64,000 bases of DNA from Leisingera thetidis (GTDB lineage Bacteria > Pseudomonadota > Alphaproteobacteria > Rhodobacterales > Rhodobacteraceae): positions 4,033,001-4,097,000 of the forward strand of contig NZ_CP109787.1 in the NCBI RefSeq assembly GCF_025857195.1, written 5' to 3'. The notes below the pieces were generated by a model. The model searched no databases and was not told the DNA's origin. It saw nothing but the letters and a program-made list of their open reading frames with translations. Positions 1 to 9,686 of this stretch are shown one piece after another; position 1 is the stretch's first letter; the number at the start of each line of letters is the position of its first letter. A program made the position numbers and the translations under genes.

Positions 1-98
1 CAGAGCACATCCGGCCCTTCCTCCTGCAAGAGCTTTTGCACAATCGGCTCGCGCAGGCGGACCGAGTTGATATTCCAGGTGGCAAGGGTAAATGGCAT
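1..98 (-). CDS. xth: Exodeoxyribonuclease III (partial, 5' end of gene)
   Basis: Only the first 32 or so codons are inside the window; the gene runs off the left edge. The N-terminus reads MPFTLATWNINSVRLREP and continues to a GPDVL segment. This is the opening strand of the ExoIII/AP-endonuclease (EEP) fold, with the metal-proximal Asn of the TWNINS motif. The family removes abasic sites and 3' blocking groups during base excision repair. Start: ATG at 98; an in-frame ATG four codons upstream (110) is possible. The catalytic half cannot be seen. Assignment rests on the diagnostic N-terminal motif. Confidence 0.85.
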   Translation of the reverse strand, partial: MPFTLATWNINSVRLREPIVQKLLQEEGPDVL

Positions 99-197
99 CG
101 CGCGCCTCATCGTGAAATCCGGGTTCCGGCGCGATACTGCCTGCACGGGCCGGGAAGGGCCAGAGGTGAATCGCGCAGCGGCATCTGCCCGGCCAGA

Positions 198-226
198 CAA
201 AAAGAGGCCGGGCAAATTACCCGGCC
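198..226 (-). terminator. Intrinsic terminator of the response-regulator gene
   Basis: On the minus strand a perfect 7-bp GGCCGGG/CCCGGCC stem with a short AT-rich loop is followed by CTCTTTTTG. It lies about 105 nt past the stop of the response regulator and before xth, so it probably ends the regulator transcript. Confidence 0.7.
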
Positions 227-331
227 AAGTCCAACAGGGAAGTGCATATCATGACCCGGATATACGCGGGATAGGATCGTTCTGAAGAAGAACTGCAGGC
301 TCTTCTTTGATCTGGCTCAACACCAATGGCA

Positions 332-1018
332 TCAAGCGACCAGACGATACCCGCCCGATTCCGTCACCAGCAGGCGCGCATTCGACGGATCGGGCTCAAT
401 TTTCTGCCGCAACCGGTAAATGTGAGTTTCCAGCGTATGGGTGGTGACACCCGCATTATACCCCCAGACCTCGTGCAGCAGCACATCGCGCGGCACCACC
501 CCGTCGCTGGAACGGTACAGGTACTTAAGGATATTGGTCTCCTTCTCGGTCAGCCGGATCTTGCGTTCATCCTCGGTGATCAGCAGCTTCATCGACGGCT
601 TGAAAGTGTATGGCCCCAGCGCAAAAACCGCGTCCTCAGATTGTTCGTGCTGCCGCAACTGCGCGCGGATCCGGGCCAGCAGAACCGGAAACTTGAACGG
701 CTTGGAGACATAGTCATTGGCGCCGGCATCCAGCCCGAGGATGGTGTCGGCATCACTGTCATGGCCGGTCAGCATCAGGATCGGCGCCTTCACGCCCTGC
801 TTGCGCATCAGGCGGCACAACTCGCGGCCATCTGTGTCCGGAAGGCCCACATCCAGAATGATCAGATCATAAAGGGCCTCCTTGGCGCGCTCCATCGCAC
901 TCTGACCGTTCTCCGCCTCGAAAACATCGAAGTCTTCGGTCATCACCAGCTGCTCGCTCAACGCCTCGCGCAGGTCGTCGTCGTCATCAACCAGCAGAAT
1001 TTTCTTCAGTTGCGCCAT
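332..1018 (-). CDS. OmpR/PhoB-family response regulator
   Basis: 228 aa. Residues 1-120 form a receiver domain with acidic pocket D11-D15, phospho-acceptor D56 (LIILDVGLPD), T84 and K106 (SKPF). Residues 130-228 form an OmpR-type winged helix (TEKETNILKYL, then HTLETHIYRLRQKIE). It should bind DNA when phosphorylated. No histidine kinase is adjacent, so it is an orphan here. The start is well supported by AGGAGG nine bases upstream of ATG 1018. It is divergent from ribA and ends in its own terminator. An essential envelope regulator of this class (CenR) is known in alphaproteobacteria; equivalence is possible but cannot be shown from this sequence. Confidence 0.92.
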   Translation of the reverse strand: MAQLKKILLVDDDDDLREALSEQLVMTEDFDVFEAENGQSAMERAKEALYDLIILDVGLPDTDGRELCRLMRKQGVKAPILMLTGHDSDADTILGLDAGANDYVSKPFKFPVLLARIRAQLRQHEQSEDAVFALGPYTFKPSMKLLITEDERKIRLTEKETNILKYLYRSSDGVVPRDVLLHEVWGYNAGVTTHTLETHIYRLRQKIEPDPSNARLLVTESGGYRLVA

Positions 1019-1182
1019 CGGCTCGCCCTCCTGTTCACATGATCACAAATGCGCATCCCTTGCGCCCGCGGCAAGATTTGCTGCAAATGCCTCACGCCGT
1101 CGTGTCTATCGCATGGAAAATATTTCACATCCGTTGCATTTAGGCGTAAAGACAGCGAGCCTTTGTTACACAATAACACCGG

Positions 1183-2280
1183 ATGCCCCGTATGAGCCTG
1201 ATGCCCACGATGATCGAACTGCTGGCCCGCGCCCGGGTCGATCTGCGCATGGGGCTGCCCGTGGTTCTGACCGGCGGTGGCGATGCCGCGCTGGCGATTG
1301 CCGTGGAATCACTTTCGGATACCCGCCTGGCAGACATGCGGGCGCTGGGAAATTTATCGCTGGCCCTGACCGCCCGCCGCGCAGAGACACTGAAGGCTCG
1401 GGTCTATGACGAAGACATCGCCCGTGTCGCGGTTCCCGAATCCGAAGGGCTTGAGTGGATCCAGGCGCTGGCGGATCCGGCAGATGATCTGAACACGCCG
1501 ATGAAGGGCCCGCTGTCCAGCCTGCGAGGCGGCAGCGCGGACTTGCACCGGCTGGCAATTGCGCTGGTGAAATCTGCCCGTCTGCTGCCGGCCGCCGCCC
1601 TTGTCCCTCTCGGCGGCGCGGCCGGATTTGCCGCGACTCACGCCCTCACTTCCGTTTCACGAGAAGCAGCCGAACCGCTGCTCAGCGAAAGCTCCCCCCT
1701 TCATCCGGTCGCCGCGGCCCGGCTGCCGATGGACGCTGCCGAAGCCGGGCGGCTTCATATCTTCCGCCCGGAAGATGGCGCGGAGGAGCATTACGCAGTG
1801 GAAATCGGCCGCCCCGACCGCACCAAACCGGTTCTGGCGCGGCTGCACTCCGCCTGTTTCACCGGTGACGTTCTGGGGTCGCTCAAATGCGACTGCGGCC
1901 CGCAGCTGCGCGGCGCGCTGGCGCAGATGGGTTCGGAAGGCGCGGGCGTGCTGCTGTACCTCAATCAGGAGGGCCGCGGCATCGGCCTCGCCAATAAGAT
2001 GCGGGCCTATTCGCTGCAGGACCAAGGATTCGATACGGTGGAAGCCAATCACCGGCTGGGATTCGAAGATGACGAGCGCGACTTCCGCCTCGGCGCAGCT
2101 ATCCTGCAAAAGATGGGCTTTTCCCAAGTGCGGCTGCTGACCAATAACCCGAACAAAATCGCGATGATGGAGAAGACTGGCGTGCATGTGACGGAACGGG
2201 TGGCGCTGAAAGTGGGGGAAAACGCTCATAACCAGCATTACCTGGCCACCAAGGCCCGCAAGTCAGGCCACATGCTGTGA
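1183..2280 (+). CDS. ribA: GTP cyclohydrolase II
   Basis: 365 aa. Converts GTP to 2,5-diamino-6-ribosylamino-pyrimidinone phosphate, the first step of riboflavin synthesis. The catalytic domain is about residues 165-365: zinc ligands C225, C236 and C238 (SACFTGDVLGSLKCDCG), then NQEGRGIGLANKMRAYSLQD and LLTNNPNK. Classical RibA is about 200 aa; here about 160 N-terminal residues precede the domain and lack recognisable DHBP-synthase motifs. No FMN riboswitch is visible upstream, unlike the ribH locus near 51.4 kb. The stop overlaps the start of the next gene (GTGA), so the two are co-translated. Several in-frame ATGs near 1183-1210 leave the exact start uncertain. Confidence 0.95.
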   Translation: MPRMSLMPTMIELLARARVDLRMGLPVVLTGGGDAALAIAVESLSDTRLADMRALGNLSLALTARRAETLKARVYDEDIARVAVPESEGLEWIQALADPADDLNTPMKGPLSSLRGGSADLHRLAIALVKSARLLPAAALVPLGGAAGFAATHALTSVSREAAEPLLSESSPLHPVAAARLPMDAAEAGRLHIFRPEDGAEEHYAVEIGRPDRTKPVLARLHSACFTGDVLGSLKCDCGPQLRGALAQMGSEGAGVLLYLNQEGRGIGLANKMRAYSLQDQGFDTVEANHRLGFEDDERDFRLGAAILQKMGFSQVRLLTNNPNKIAMMEKTGVHVTERVALKVGENAHNQHYLATKARKSGHML

Positions 2281-2789
2281 CATCGCCTGCCGATTTGGTT
2301 CTCACCCCGCGCGGTGTCCGCTTCCTGGGGCGGCGGCTGCCCTGCACGATCGGCAAAGGCGGGCTGTCCGCGGGCAAGCGCGAAGGCGACGGCGCAACGC
2401 CCATTGGCGTGCATCGCGTTGCAGGCATGCTGTACCGCCCGGACCGCCTGCCGCGGCCTGTGCCCTGGGCTGAACCGATCGGCCCCGGGGACTTATGGTC
2501 GGATGACGCAAGCGATGAAAGATACAATACCCATGTACGCGCGCCTTATGCTTTCAGCCATGAAAAGCTGCGCCGCGCCGATCCCCTCTATGATCTGGTC
2601 CTGATCACTGACTGGAACTGGCCGGAATCCGTTCCCGGCCATGGATCAGCCATATTTATCCACCAATGGCGGCGCCCCGGATTCCCGACCGAGGGCTGCA
2701 TCGCCTTTTCCAGAGTAGATCTCCGCTGGCTGGCTGCCCGGGTTCAGCCAGGCACACGGATCGTCATTCCGCCGCTGGCTGGCGGCTGA
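2277..2789 (+). CDS. L,D-transpeptidase (YkuD) family protein
   Basis: 170 aa, GTG start overlapping the ribA stop by four bases. The YkuD core is visible as HGSAIFIHQW followed by PTEGCIAF, with putative catalytic H129 and C141. The family forms 3-3 peptidoglycan cross-links or attaches proteins to peptidoglycan using a Cys nucleophile. There is no obvious signal peptide, which is common in the short alphaproteobacterial members, so the localisation is unclear. The GEREGDG-like loop GKREGDGATPIGVHRV near the N-terminus is typical of this subfamily. Coupling to ribA looks positional rather than functional. Confidence 0.85.
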   Translation: MTSPADLVLTPRGVRFLGRRLPCTIGKGGLSAGKREGDGATPIGVHRVAGMLYRPDRLPRPVPWAEPIGPGDLWSDDASDERYNTHVRAPYAFSHEKLRRADPLYDLVLITDWNWPESVPGHGSAIFIHQWRRPGFPTEGCIAFSRVDLRWLAARVQPGTRIVIPPLAGG

Positions 2790-2843
2790 CGCCGCCAAGA
2801 CCGGCGGAAATTCCGGGCAGTGTTATTCCTGCCCCTTTGCGGT

Positions 2844-3494
2844 TCAGTAGGTGCGGGCACCAAAGATGGCGGAACCGACCCGGACATGGGTGGCGCCCAG
2901 CGCTATGGCTTTTTCGAAATCACTGCTCATCCCCATCGACAGCCCCTGCAGCCCGTTGCGCTCGGCGATCTTGGCCAGCAGTGCGAAATGCAGGCTTGCT
3001 TCCTCGTTCACCGGAGGGATGCACATCAGCCCGCGGACCGGCAGATCCAGCCTGCGGCATTCGGCTATGAAACCATCAGCCTCTGCCGGCATCACGCCCG
3101 CCTTCTGCTCTTCCTCGCCGGTGTTCACCTGAACAAACAGTTCAGGACAATTGCCCCGTTCCTGCGCAATCCGGGCCAGCGTATTGGCCAGCTTGGGCCG
3201 GTCCACGGAATGAATGCTGTCAAACAGATCCATCGCCTGGCGTGCCTTGTTGGTCTGCAGCGGGCCAATCAGATGCAGGTCTATGCCGTCAAACTGCCCG
3301 GCAAAGCCCGGCCATTTGCCGGCTGCCTCCTGCACCTTGTTCTCGCCGAAACAGCGGTGGCCGTCCTGCAGCACCGCCTCGACCCGTTCGTTCGGCTGCA
3401 CCTTGGACACCGCAATCAGCTGCACGCTGCCCGGCGCACGGCCCGCCTTGTGTTCAGCCTTGGCAATCCTGGATTTTATCTCTTCAAGCGGCAT
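2844..3494 (-). CDS. YggS-family PLP-binding protein
   Basis: 216 aa from ATG 3494 (MPLEEIKSRI). The frame stays open to an upstream ATG at 3524, which would add ten residues. The PLP-lysine motif is AVSKVQP (K31), with FGENKVQEA, HLIGPLQTNK and the C-terminal MGMSSDFEKAI and VRVGSAIFG. These are hallmarks of the YggS/PLPBP/ProY group, which carries pyridoxal phosphate without known catalysis and affects PLP and amino-acid homeostasis. It lies downstream of the porin terminator as an apparently independent gene, convergent with the L,D-transpeptidase. Confidence 0.93.
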   Translation of the reverse strand: MPLEEIKSRIAKAEHKAGRAPGSVQLIAVSKVQPNERVEAVLQDGHRCFGENKVQEAAGKWPGFAGQFDGIDLHLIGPLQTNKARQAMDLFDSIHSVDRPKLANTLARIAQERGNCPELFVQVNTGEEEQKAGVMPAEADGFIAECRRLDLPVRGLMCIPPVNEEASLHFALLAKIAERNGLQGLSMGMSSDFEKAIALGATHVRVGSAIFGARTY

Positions 3495-3556
3495 GGGTCC
3501 GGCCTCATTGCTGTTTGGCCGCAAAAAACACTGTTTGCCCGCAAATGTTAAGAGCC

Positions 3557-3591
3557 AAAAGAAAAGGGCGGGCTCCCGAAAGAACCCGCCC
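3557..3591 (-). terminator. Intrinsic terminator of the porin gene
   Basis: Minus-strand GGGCGGG/CCCGCCC stem followed by TTTTCTTTT, directly after the porin stop codon. Confidence 0.85.
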
Positions 3592-3617
3592 CGAAGTCAC
3601 GCTAGGCGTGCTTCAGC

Positions 3618-4622
3618 TTAGAAGCTGAAGTACAGGCCTGCCTGAACGGTGGTGAAGTCGGTGGACGATTCAACCGCACCTGCTTCGAACGACACGCCGC
3701 CGCCCAGATCGTAGGAGTAGTTGATGCCGAAGGCGGTGCCGTCGGTGCCGCCAACGCCGGTGCCTGCCGGGTTGTCTTCGTCGCTCACGAAGGCAACCAG
3801 AGTGGAGGCTGCGCCCAGCTCAACGTTACCAGCCAGGGTGATCTTGTCGACGTCTTGTGCAACGCCGCCAACAGTCACTGCGTCCTGGTTGTTGCCGTAT
3901 GCCAGACGAACACCGAACTGACCCAGGTCGCCTGCAACGGTGAAGATCAGCTTGTCTTCGGTTGCAACGTTGGAGTCCTGGTAGCCCAGAGCGGCGGTCC
4001 AGTCACCGAAGGTGTAGGCAACGTGCACAGCGGTGCGCTCGGTGCCGTTTGCGGAGGTGGCGGGGACAGCGCCGCCGTTTGCCTGCGAGTAGGACAGGTG
4101 GCCCGAGAAACCGCCAACGGAGTACAGAGCTTCGATGCCGTTACGGCCGGCTCCTGCGGAGGTGTAGGTGTCCCAGTCAAAGCCGTTGCCGGCAACGTTG
4201 GCCACCAGCGAGTTGAAGCCGGCGCCGTCGATGCCGATGCCAACCGAACGGGTTTCCAGGTAGAAGCCCGGCATGTTGTCGATTGCGCCCCAGATGTTGC
4301 CAACGTTCACACGCAGGCCGCCGTATGCGACGTGGAACTGTGCGCCGTTGAATACGCCGGTGCCGGGTGCGCCGTCACGGTTTTCGAACTGGGCACGGGC
4401 ACGTGCGCCAACGGTCACGCCGCCATCGGTTTCAGTCGTCGCGTCGAAGGTGAAGCGCAGACGGCTGGTGATGTTGGTCGACGAAGTGTTGTCCAGCGCA
4501 GCGGTGTCGTTGGCTTCGTTGTAGTCCAGACCGAAACGGCCATAGCCGGAGATGTTGACTTCGGCCGCGGCCATGCCTGCGGTGGCGATCAGCGCGGTAG
4601 TCGCGAAGAGAACCTTTTTCAT
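3618..4622 (-). CDS. Outer-membrane porin, alphaproteobacterial type
   Basis: 334 aa. A clear signal peptide (MKKVLFATTALIATAGMAAA) is cleaved before EVNISGYGRFGLDY, the opening beta-strand typical of Rhodobacter-type general porins (Porin_4/gram-negative porin). The mature chain is rich in Gly, Asn, Thr and alternating hydrophobics and ends in Phe (GLYFSF), the C-terminal signature recognised by the BAM machinery. It forms a passive diffusion channel. Its ribosome site is GAGGGA just before ATG 4622. It is a single-gene transcript, with a strong terminator after it and a divergent promoter region upstream. Confidence 0.93.
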   Translation of the reverse strand: MKKVLFATTALIATAGMAAAEVNISGYGRFGLDYNEANDTAALDNTSSTNITSRLRFTFDATTETDGGVTVGARARAQFENRDGAPGTGVFNGAQFHVAYGGLRVNVGNIWGAIDNMPGFYLETRSVGIGIDGAGFNSLVANVAGNGFDWDTYTSAGAGRNGIEALYSVGGFSGHLSYSQANGGAVPATSANGTERTAVHVAYTFGDWTAALGYQDSNVATEDKLIFTVAGDLGQFGVRLAYGNNQDAVTVGGVAQDVDKITLAGNVELGAASTLVAFVSDEDNPAGTGVGGTDGTAFGINYSYDLGGGVSFEAGAVESSTDFTTVQAGLYFSF

Positions 4623-4942
4623 GTTTTTCCCTCGGTTTTCTATTCCTCAGCCCAAACCGGGGAATCCGGCGTGGGTATGCCAAGGGGTTTCGCTCTTTCG
4701 CCCCCGTTTTGGCAAGTCTTCGGAAAGTCAGGTGAAACGATGCGGGCCGGGATGGTGCAGCTTTGCCACAGTCTGCCTGTCCCAGCCCAGGCAGGCAGCC
4801 GAAGAACCCGCGTGGGGACGCCCGCACCGGGGAACCAACGGCCTGCCGGTTCCGAGGCGGACGCTGCAACGGGCAAAGCTCTTGCTCCGCCGATGCCGCT
4901 TGCGTTAGGTGTTCGCGCAGAAAATTGGCTCCGGGAGCGGTT
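4623..4942. other. Divergent intergenic region, porin / DUF3576 lipoprotein
   Basis: 320 bases between two divergent genes. It should hold both promoters and the porin leader. I found no convincing ORF, riboswitch or long palindrome; the reading frames crossing it have no start supported by a ribosome site. Confidence 0.5.
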
Positions 4943-5431
4943 ATGAACAGAACAAAGACCCTGCAGGCAACTTTGGCCGTTGCACTATGTCTCAGCCTTG
5001 CCGCATGCGGCGGTAACAAGGACCGCAGCCAGGACGGCACTCTGCTGGGCAAAGACCGCCGGGCGGTCGACGAAGTCGCCGCGCAAAGCAACCCGTCTTC
5101 GATCTGGGATGTGTTCCGCGGCAAGCCTGATCAGAATGTGCAAGTGAACCGCTACCTTTGGGCTGCCAGCCTGGATGTGCTGAACTTTCTGCCCGTGCAA
5201 TCGGTCGACCCTTTCACTGGCGTCATCGTGACCGGCTACGGCACGCCGCCGGGCGGCGGCCGGTCCTACCGGGCAACCGTTCACATCAAGGATCCGGCAC
5301 TGGATGCACGCTCGCTGAACCTGTCGCTGCAGTCGAAGGGCGGCCCGGTCAGCGCCAGCACCACCCGCGCGGTCGAGGATGCGATTCTCTCCCGTGCGCG
5401 GCAGCTGCGGATCGCGGATAAGAAACTCTGA
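4943..5431 (+). CDS. DUF3576-family lipoprotein
   Basis: 162 aa. The N-terminus [20 protein letters not shown] is followed by lipobox LAAC, so the protein should be lipidated and anchored in the envelope. Residues 60-155 ([35 protein letters not shown], then [19 protein letters not shown]) match the conserved alphaproteobacterial DUF3576 family; the function is unknown. The frame is open upstream, but the lipoprotein signal fixes the start at ATG 4943. It is followed by its own terminator, then leuS. A position before leuS-lptE hints at an outer-membrane role, by inference only. Confidence 0.85.
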   Translation: MNRTKTLQATLAVALCLSLAACGGNKDRSQDGTLLGKDRRAVDEVAAQSNPSSIWDVFRGKPDQNVQVNRYLWAASLDVLNFLPVQSVDPFTGVIVTGYGTPPGGGRSYRATVHIKDPALDARSLNLSLQSKGGPVSASTTRAVEDAILSRARQLRIADKKL

Positions 5432-5475
5432 ACCGCTCCCCTCTGGAAACGCCTGCCAAACCCCATTATCAGAAG

Positions 5476-5500
5476 CGCCGGGCCACCTGCCCGGCGTTTT
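5476..5500 (+). terminator. Intrinsic terminator after the DUF3576 lipoprotein
   Basis: Perfect 8-bp stem CGCCGGGC/GCCCGGCG with a 5-nt loop, then TTTT. It ends 19 bases before the leuS start, so leuS must be transcribed from read-through or from an overlapping promoter. Confidence 0.8.
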
Positions 5501-5519
5501 CATGCAAAGGACCGCTCTG

Positions 5520-8084
5520 ATGCCGCGTTACATAGCTCCTGAAATCGAAGCACGATGGCAGAAAGCCTGGAACGAGGCCGGAATTTTCCAGGCCAAGCGT
5601 ACCGGCGGCAAGCCCAAGTATTACGTGCTGGAGATGTTCCCCTACCCGTCGGGCAAGCTGCACATGGGCCACGTGCGCAACTACACGATGGGCGACGTGA
5701 TCGCTCGCTACAAGCTGTCCACCGGCCATAACGTGCTGCATCCGATGGGTTTTGACGCCTTCGGCATGCCGGCCGAAAACGCCGCCATGGCCTCGGGCGG
5801 GCATCCGAAGGACTGGACCTACTCGAACATCGACACGATGGTCGAGCAGATGAAACCGCTGGGCCTGTCGCTGGACTGGAGCCGGATGTTCGCCACCTGC
5901 GACCCGGAATATTACGGCCAGCAACAGGCGCTGTTCCTGGACTTCCTGGAAAAGGGTCTGGTCTACCGCAAGAACGCGGTGGTGAACTGGGACCCCATCG
6001 ACATGACCGTTCTGGCCAATGAGCAGGTCGAAAACGGCCGCGGCTGGCGCTCCGGCGCGCTGGTGGAACGGCGCGAGCTCACGCAATGGTTCTTCAAGAT
6101 CTCCGATTTCTCCGAAGAGCTGCTGTCGGCACTGGACAATCTGGAAAACTGGCCCGCCAAGGTGCGGCTGATGCAGGAAAACTGGATCGGCAAGTCGCGC
6201 GGCCTGCAATTCTCCTTCGAGCGCACCGACGACGGTGAGCCGATCGAGGTCTACACCACCCGTCCCGACACGCTGATGGGTGCGTCTTTTGTCGGCATTT
6301 CGCCCGATCACCCGATCGCCAAGCAGCTTGAGGCGGAATCGGAAGAGGTTGCTGCTTTTGTTGCCGAATGCCGCAAGGGCGGCACCACCGAGGAAGCCAT
6401 CGAGACCGCCGAAAAGCTGGGCTATGACACCGGCATCCGGGTGAAGCACCCGCTGAACCCCGACTGGGAGCTGCCGGTCTGGATCGCCAACTTCATCCTG
6501 ATGGACTACGGCACCGGCGCAATCTTTGCCTGCCCGGCGCATGACCAGCGCGACCTCGATTTCTGCCGCAAATACGATCTGCCGGTCACCAACGCCTTCT
6601 TTGCGCTGGGGGATGACGCGCCGGTCACCACGGAGGCCCTGGTACCGCCGAAAACCGAGAAGGTGCGCTGGGTCAACCATTTTGCCGGGCTGACCGAGGC
6701 CACCGGCGAGGAAGCGATCAACGCCACCGTCGATTTCGCCGAAAAGGCCGACTGGGGCCAGGGCGTCACCAAATACCGCCTGCGCGACTGGGGGCTGAGC
6801 CGCCAGCGCTATTGGGGCTGCCCGATTCCGGTGGTGCATTGCGACGCCTGCGGCGTTGTGCCGGAGAAGAAAGAAAACCTGCCGATTGCCCTGCCCTATG
6901 ACGAGGGCGGCAAGCCGATCGACTTCTCGGTGCCCGGCAACCCGCTGGACCGCCACCCGGACTGGCGCGACTGCGCCTGCCCGTCCTGCGGCAAGCCGGC
7001 AAAGCGTGAAACCGACACCATGGACACGTTCGTCGATTCCAGCTGGTACTTCGCCCGCTTCACGGCCCCGCGCGCCGAAACCCCGACCGACATGGCCGAA
7101 GCCGAATACTGGATGAACGTCGACCAATACATCGGCGGCATCGAGCACGCGATTCTGCACCTGCTCTATTCGCGCTTCTTTGCCCGCGCGATGCAGATTT
7201 GCGGGCACCTTCCGGAGAAATCCATCGAGCCATTCGATGCGCTGTTCACCCAGGGCATGGTGACCCACGCGATCTACAAGACCACCGGCGGCAATCACCG
7301 CCCGGTCTACCACTATCCCGAGGAAGTGGAGCTGCGCGACGGCAAGGGCTTCCTCAAGGACGGCACCGAGGTGGAAGTCATCCCTTCCGCCAAGATGTCC
7401 AAGTCCAAGAACAACGTGGTGGACCCGCTGCACATCATCTCGTCGTTTGGCGCCGATACCGCGCGCTGGTTCGTGCTGTCCGATTCGCCGCCCGAGCGCG
7501 ACGTGGAGTGGACCGCGGCCGGCGCCGAAGCCGCCTTCAAGCACCTGAACCGGGTCTGGAACCTGTGCGACCGCATTGGAGAAATGGACCCGGAGGCTGC
7601 TGGCGAAGGCGATGAGGAGCTGCTGCGCGAGATGCACAAATGCATCCGTGACGTGACGCTGGGGGTCGATTCCTTCGGCTTCAACGCCGCGATTGCCAAA
7701 CTTTATGCCTTCACCAACACGCTCGCCAAGTCCAAGGCCGGCGCCAAGGTTCAGAAACAGGCGATCATGACCCTGGCGCAGCTGATGGCGCCGATGACCC
7801 CGCACCTGGCCGAGGACATTTGGAACCATCAGGGCGGCGAAGGCCTGGTGGCGACCGCCCCCTGGCCGGTTGCCGATGAAGCGATGCTGGTCGAGAACAC
7901 GATCACCCTGCCGATCCAGATCAACGGCAAACGCCGCGGCGAGCTCGAAGTCGCCAAGGACCTGGACAAGGCAGAGGTTGAAAAACTCGCCCTCGCGCAT
8001 GAAGCTGTGCAGAAGGCGCTGAATGGCAGCGCTCCGAAAAAGGTGATCGTGGTTCCGGGCCGGATTGTGAATGTCGTTGCTTAA
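5520..8084 (+). CDS. leuS: Leucyl-tRNA synthetase
   Basis: 854 aa class I synthetase charging tRNA-Leu. Signature HMGH lies at residues 48-51 and KMSKS at 625-629, with the large CP1 editing insertion between them and the anticodon-binding and C-terminal domains after it. Length is normal for bacterial LeuRS. ATG 5520 is preferred because AAAGGA sits about eight bases upstream; an in-frame ATG at 5502 falls directly after the upstream terminator and lacks a ribosome site. The 3' end overlaps lptE by 14 bases, and lptE overlaps holA, so leuS-lptE-holA is one translationally coupled operon. Confidence 0.98.
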   Translation: MPRYIAPEIEARWQKAWNEAGIFQAKRTGGKPKYYVLEMFPYPSGKLHMGHVRNYTMGDVIARYKLSTGHNVLHPMGFDAFGMPAENAAMASGGHPKDWTYSNIDTMVEQMKPLGLSLDWSRMFATCDPEYYGQQQALFLDFLEKGLVYRKNAVVNWDPIDMTVLANEQVENGRGWRSGALVERRELTQWFFKISDFSEELLSALDNLENWPAKVRLMQENWIGKSRGLQFSFERTDDGEPIEVYTTRPDTLMGASFVGISPDHPIAKQLEAESEEVAAFVAECRKGGTTEEAIETAEKLGYDTGIRVKHPLNPDWELPVWIANFILMDYGTGAIFACPAHDQRDLDFCRKYDLPVTNAFFALGDDAPVTTEALVPPKTEKVRWVNHFAGLTEATGEEAINATVDFAEKADWGQGVTKYRLRDWGLSRQRYWGCPIPVVHCDACGVVPEKKENLPIALPYDEGGKPIDFSVPGNPLDRHPDWRDCACPSCGKPAKRETDTMDTFVDSSWYFARFTAPRAETPTDMAEAEYWMNVDQYIGGIEHAILHLLYSRFFARAMQICGHLPEKSIEPFDALFTQGMVTHAIYKTTGGNHRPVYHYPEEVELRDGKGFLKDGTEVEVIPSAKMSKSKNNVVDPLHIISSFGADTARWFVLSDSPPERDVEWTAAGAEAAFKHLNRVWNLCDRIGEMDPEAAGEGDEELLREMHKCIRDVTLGVDSFGFNAAIAKLYAFTNTLAKSKAGAKVQKQAIMTLAQLMAPMTPHLAEDIWNHQGGEGLVATAPWPVADEAMLVENTITLPIQINGKRRGELEVAKDLDKAEVEKLALAHEAVQKALNGSAPKKVIVVPGRIVNVVA

Positions 8085-8586
8085 CCGCCGCACCCTGCTT
8101 TTGGCCCTGCCCCTGCTGGCAGCGGCCTGCGGTTTTACCCCGGTGTACGCCCCTGGCGGCACCGGGTCCGCTCTCTATGGGCAGATCGAGGTTCAGGCGC
8201 CGGAGGAGATCCAGGGGGCCAGCGGCACCGACGCCTATTTCCTGGTGCAGAATCTCGAACAGCGGCTGGGCCGCGGCGGCAGCGCAGCATACAAACTGGA
8301 CCTGACGCTCAGCACCCGGGAAGAGGGCCAGGCGATCACCGCAGGCAATGAGATCACCCGCTATTCTGTGATTGGCACCGTCGGCTACTCCTTAACGAGA
8401 TTGTCAGACGGCAATATCGCCTCAAGCGGCACCGTGCGGAACTTCACTGGCTACTCCGCCACCGGCTCCACGGTGGAAACTCTGGCAGGCGAGCGAGACG
8501 CGCATGAGCGGCTGATGGTGATCCTGGCCGACCAGATCACTGCGCAGATCCTGGCAACTGCGGATCTCTCCGCGCCAGAGGAATGA
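8071..8586 (+). CDS. lptE: LPS-assembly lipoprotein LptE
   Basis: 171 aa. The N-terminus is a lipoprotein signal ending in LAAACGF, followed by the short FTPVYAPGG stretch typical of alphaproteobacterial LptE. The remainder has the alternating strand pattern of the family ([27 protein letters not shown]). LptE plugs the LptD barrel that inserts LPS in the outer membrane. The gene order leuS-lptE-holA is widely conserved in proteobacteria and strongly supports the call. It overlaps both neighbours. Confidence 0.9.
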   Translation: MSLLNRRTLLLALPLLAAACGFTPVYAPGGTGSALYGQIEVQAPEEIQGASGTDAYFLVQNLEQRLGRGGSAAYKLDLTLSTREEGQAITAGNEITRYSVIGTVGYSLTRLSDGNIASSGTVRNFTGYSATGSTVETLAGERDAHERLMVILADQITAQILATADLSAPEE

Positions 8587-9611
8587 AACTCTCCCCGCGC
8601 GAGGCGGATGGATATTTTGCCAAGCCCGATCCGGGAAAGACTGGCATTTTGATCTATGGTGCCGATGCGATGCGTGTGTCGCTGAAGCGTCAGCAGGTCC
8701 TGGCCGCCCTGCTGGGCCCCGGCGCTGAAGAGGAGATGCGCCTCAGCCGCCTGCCCGGCAGCGATCTGCGCAAGGATCCCGCACAGCTGCTGGACGCCGT
8801 GAAGGCAGTGGGCTTTTTTCCCGGTGTCCGGGCGGTCTTTGTCGAAGGCGCCAATGACACCGCCACCCCGGCCATCACGGCAGCGCTGGAAGAATGGCAG
8901 CCGGGCGATGCTCAGATCGTTGTCACGGCCGGCCAGCTCAAGGCCTCTTCCAAACTGCGCAAGGCGTTTGAGAGCCACAGCAACGCTTATGCCGTTGGCA
9001 TCTACGACGACCCGCCCTCGCGCGCTGAGATCGAAAGGATCCTGGGCGAGGCGGGCATCCGCGACGTGCCGGGCGACAGCATGTCGGCGCTCACGGACAT
9101 TGCCAATGACATCGGGCCCGGTGATTTCTCCCGCATGATCGAGAAGCTGGCATTGTATAAGCACGGCGACAGCGCCCCCTTGACGCTGGAAGACATTGGC
9201 GCCGTTGCCCCGCAATCGACCGAGGCCGCGCTGGATGACGTGCTGAATGTGGTGGCCGAGGGACGCAGCCCGGAAATCGGCCCGCTGATCCGCCGCCTGC
9301 AGGCGCAAGGCACCAACGCAGTCACGCTCTGCATTGGCGCCACCCGGCATTTCCGCACCCTTTACACCATCGCCTCTGCCCCCGGCGGCCCGGCCCAGGG
9401 CATCGGCCAGCTGCGCCCGCCGCTTTACGGCAAGCGCCGCGACCGGATGCTGCGGCAAGCGCAGAACTGGGGCGCAAACCGGCTGGAAACTGCGCTGACG
9501 ATCATCACCGATACCGATCTGCAGCTGCGCTCTGCCGGGCAGACTGCGCCGGCTCTGGCACTGATGGAGCGCGCGTTGATCCGCCTTGCGATGCTGGGCC
9601 GGGCCCGCTGA
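8583..9611 (+). CDS. holA: DNA polymerase III delta subunit
   Basis: 342 aa. The N-terminus (KTGILIYGADAMRVSLKRQQ) carries the nucleotide-binding-like segment of the clamp-loader delta subunit. It is followed by the AAA+-like lid, the DVLNVVAEG segment and the C-terminal collar helices (IRRLQAQGTNAVTLCIGATRHFR is the region compared). Delta opens the beta sliding clamp. The start ATG overlaps the lptE stop (ATGA), completing the conserved leuS-lptE-holA block. Nothing unusual is seen. Confidence 0.92.
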   Translation: MKLSPREADGYFAKPDPGKTGILIYGADAMRVSLKRQQVLAALLGPGAEEEMRLSRLPGSDLRKDPAQLLDAVKAVGFFPGVRAVFVEGANDTATPAITAALEEWQPGDAQIVVTAGQLKASSKLRKAFESHSNAYAVGIYDDPPSRAEIERILGEAGIRDVPGDSMSALTDIANDIGPGDFSRMIEKLALYKHGDSAPLTLEDIGAVAPQSTEAALDDVLNVVAEGRSPEIGPLIRRLQAQGTNAVTLCIGATRHFRTLYTIASAPGGPAQGIGQLRPPLYGKRRDRMLRQAQNWGANRLETALTIITDTDLQLRSAGQTAPALALMERALIRLAMLGRAR

Positions 9612-9686
9612 GACTGCAACACACCGTCCGGCTTGATCCTCTCCGCTGCGCCGCCCATCTTAAGAAGGCACAACAGGAGAGAGACG

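Noticed and set aside
5469-8162. Minus-strand ORF of 897 codons
   Set aside because: Fully antisense to leuS, with His/Arg/Gly-rich low-complexity composition typical of the reverse frame of a GC-rich gene, no recognised domain and no start support.
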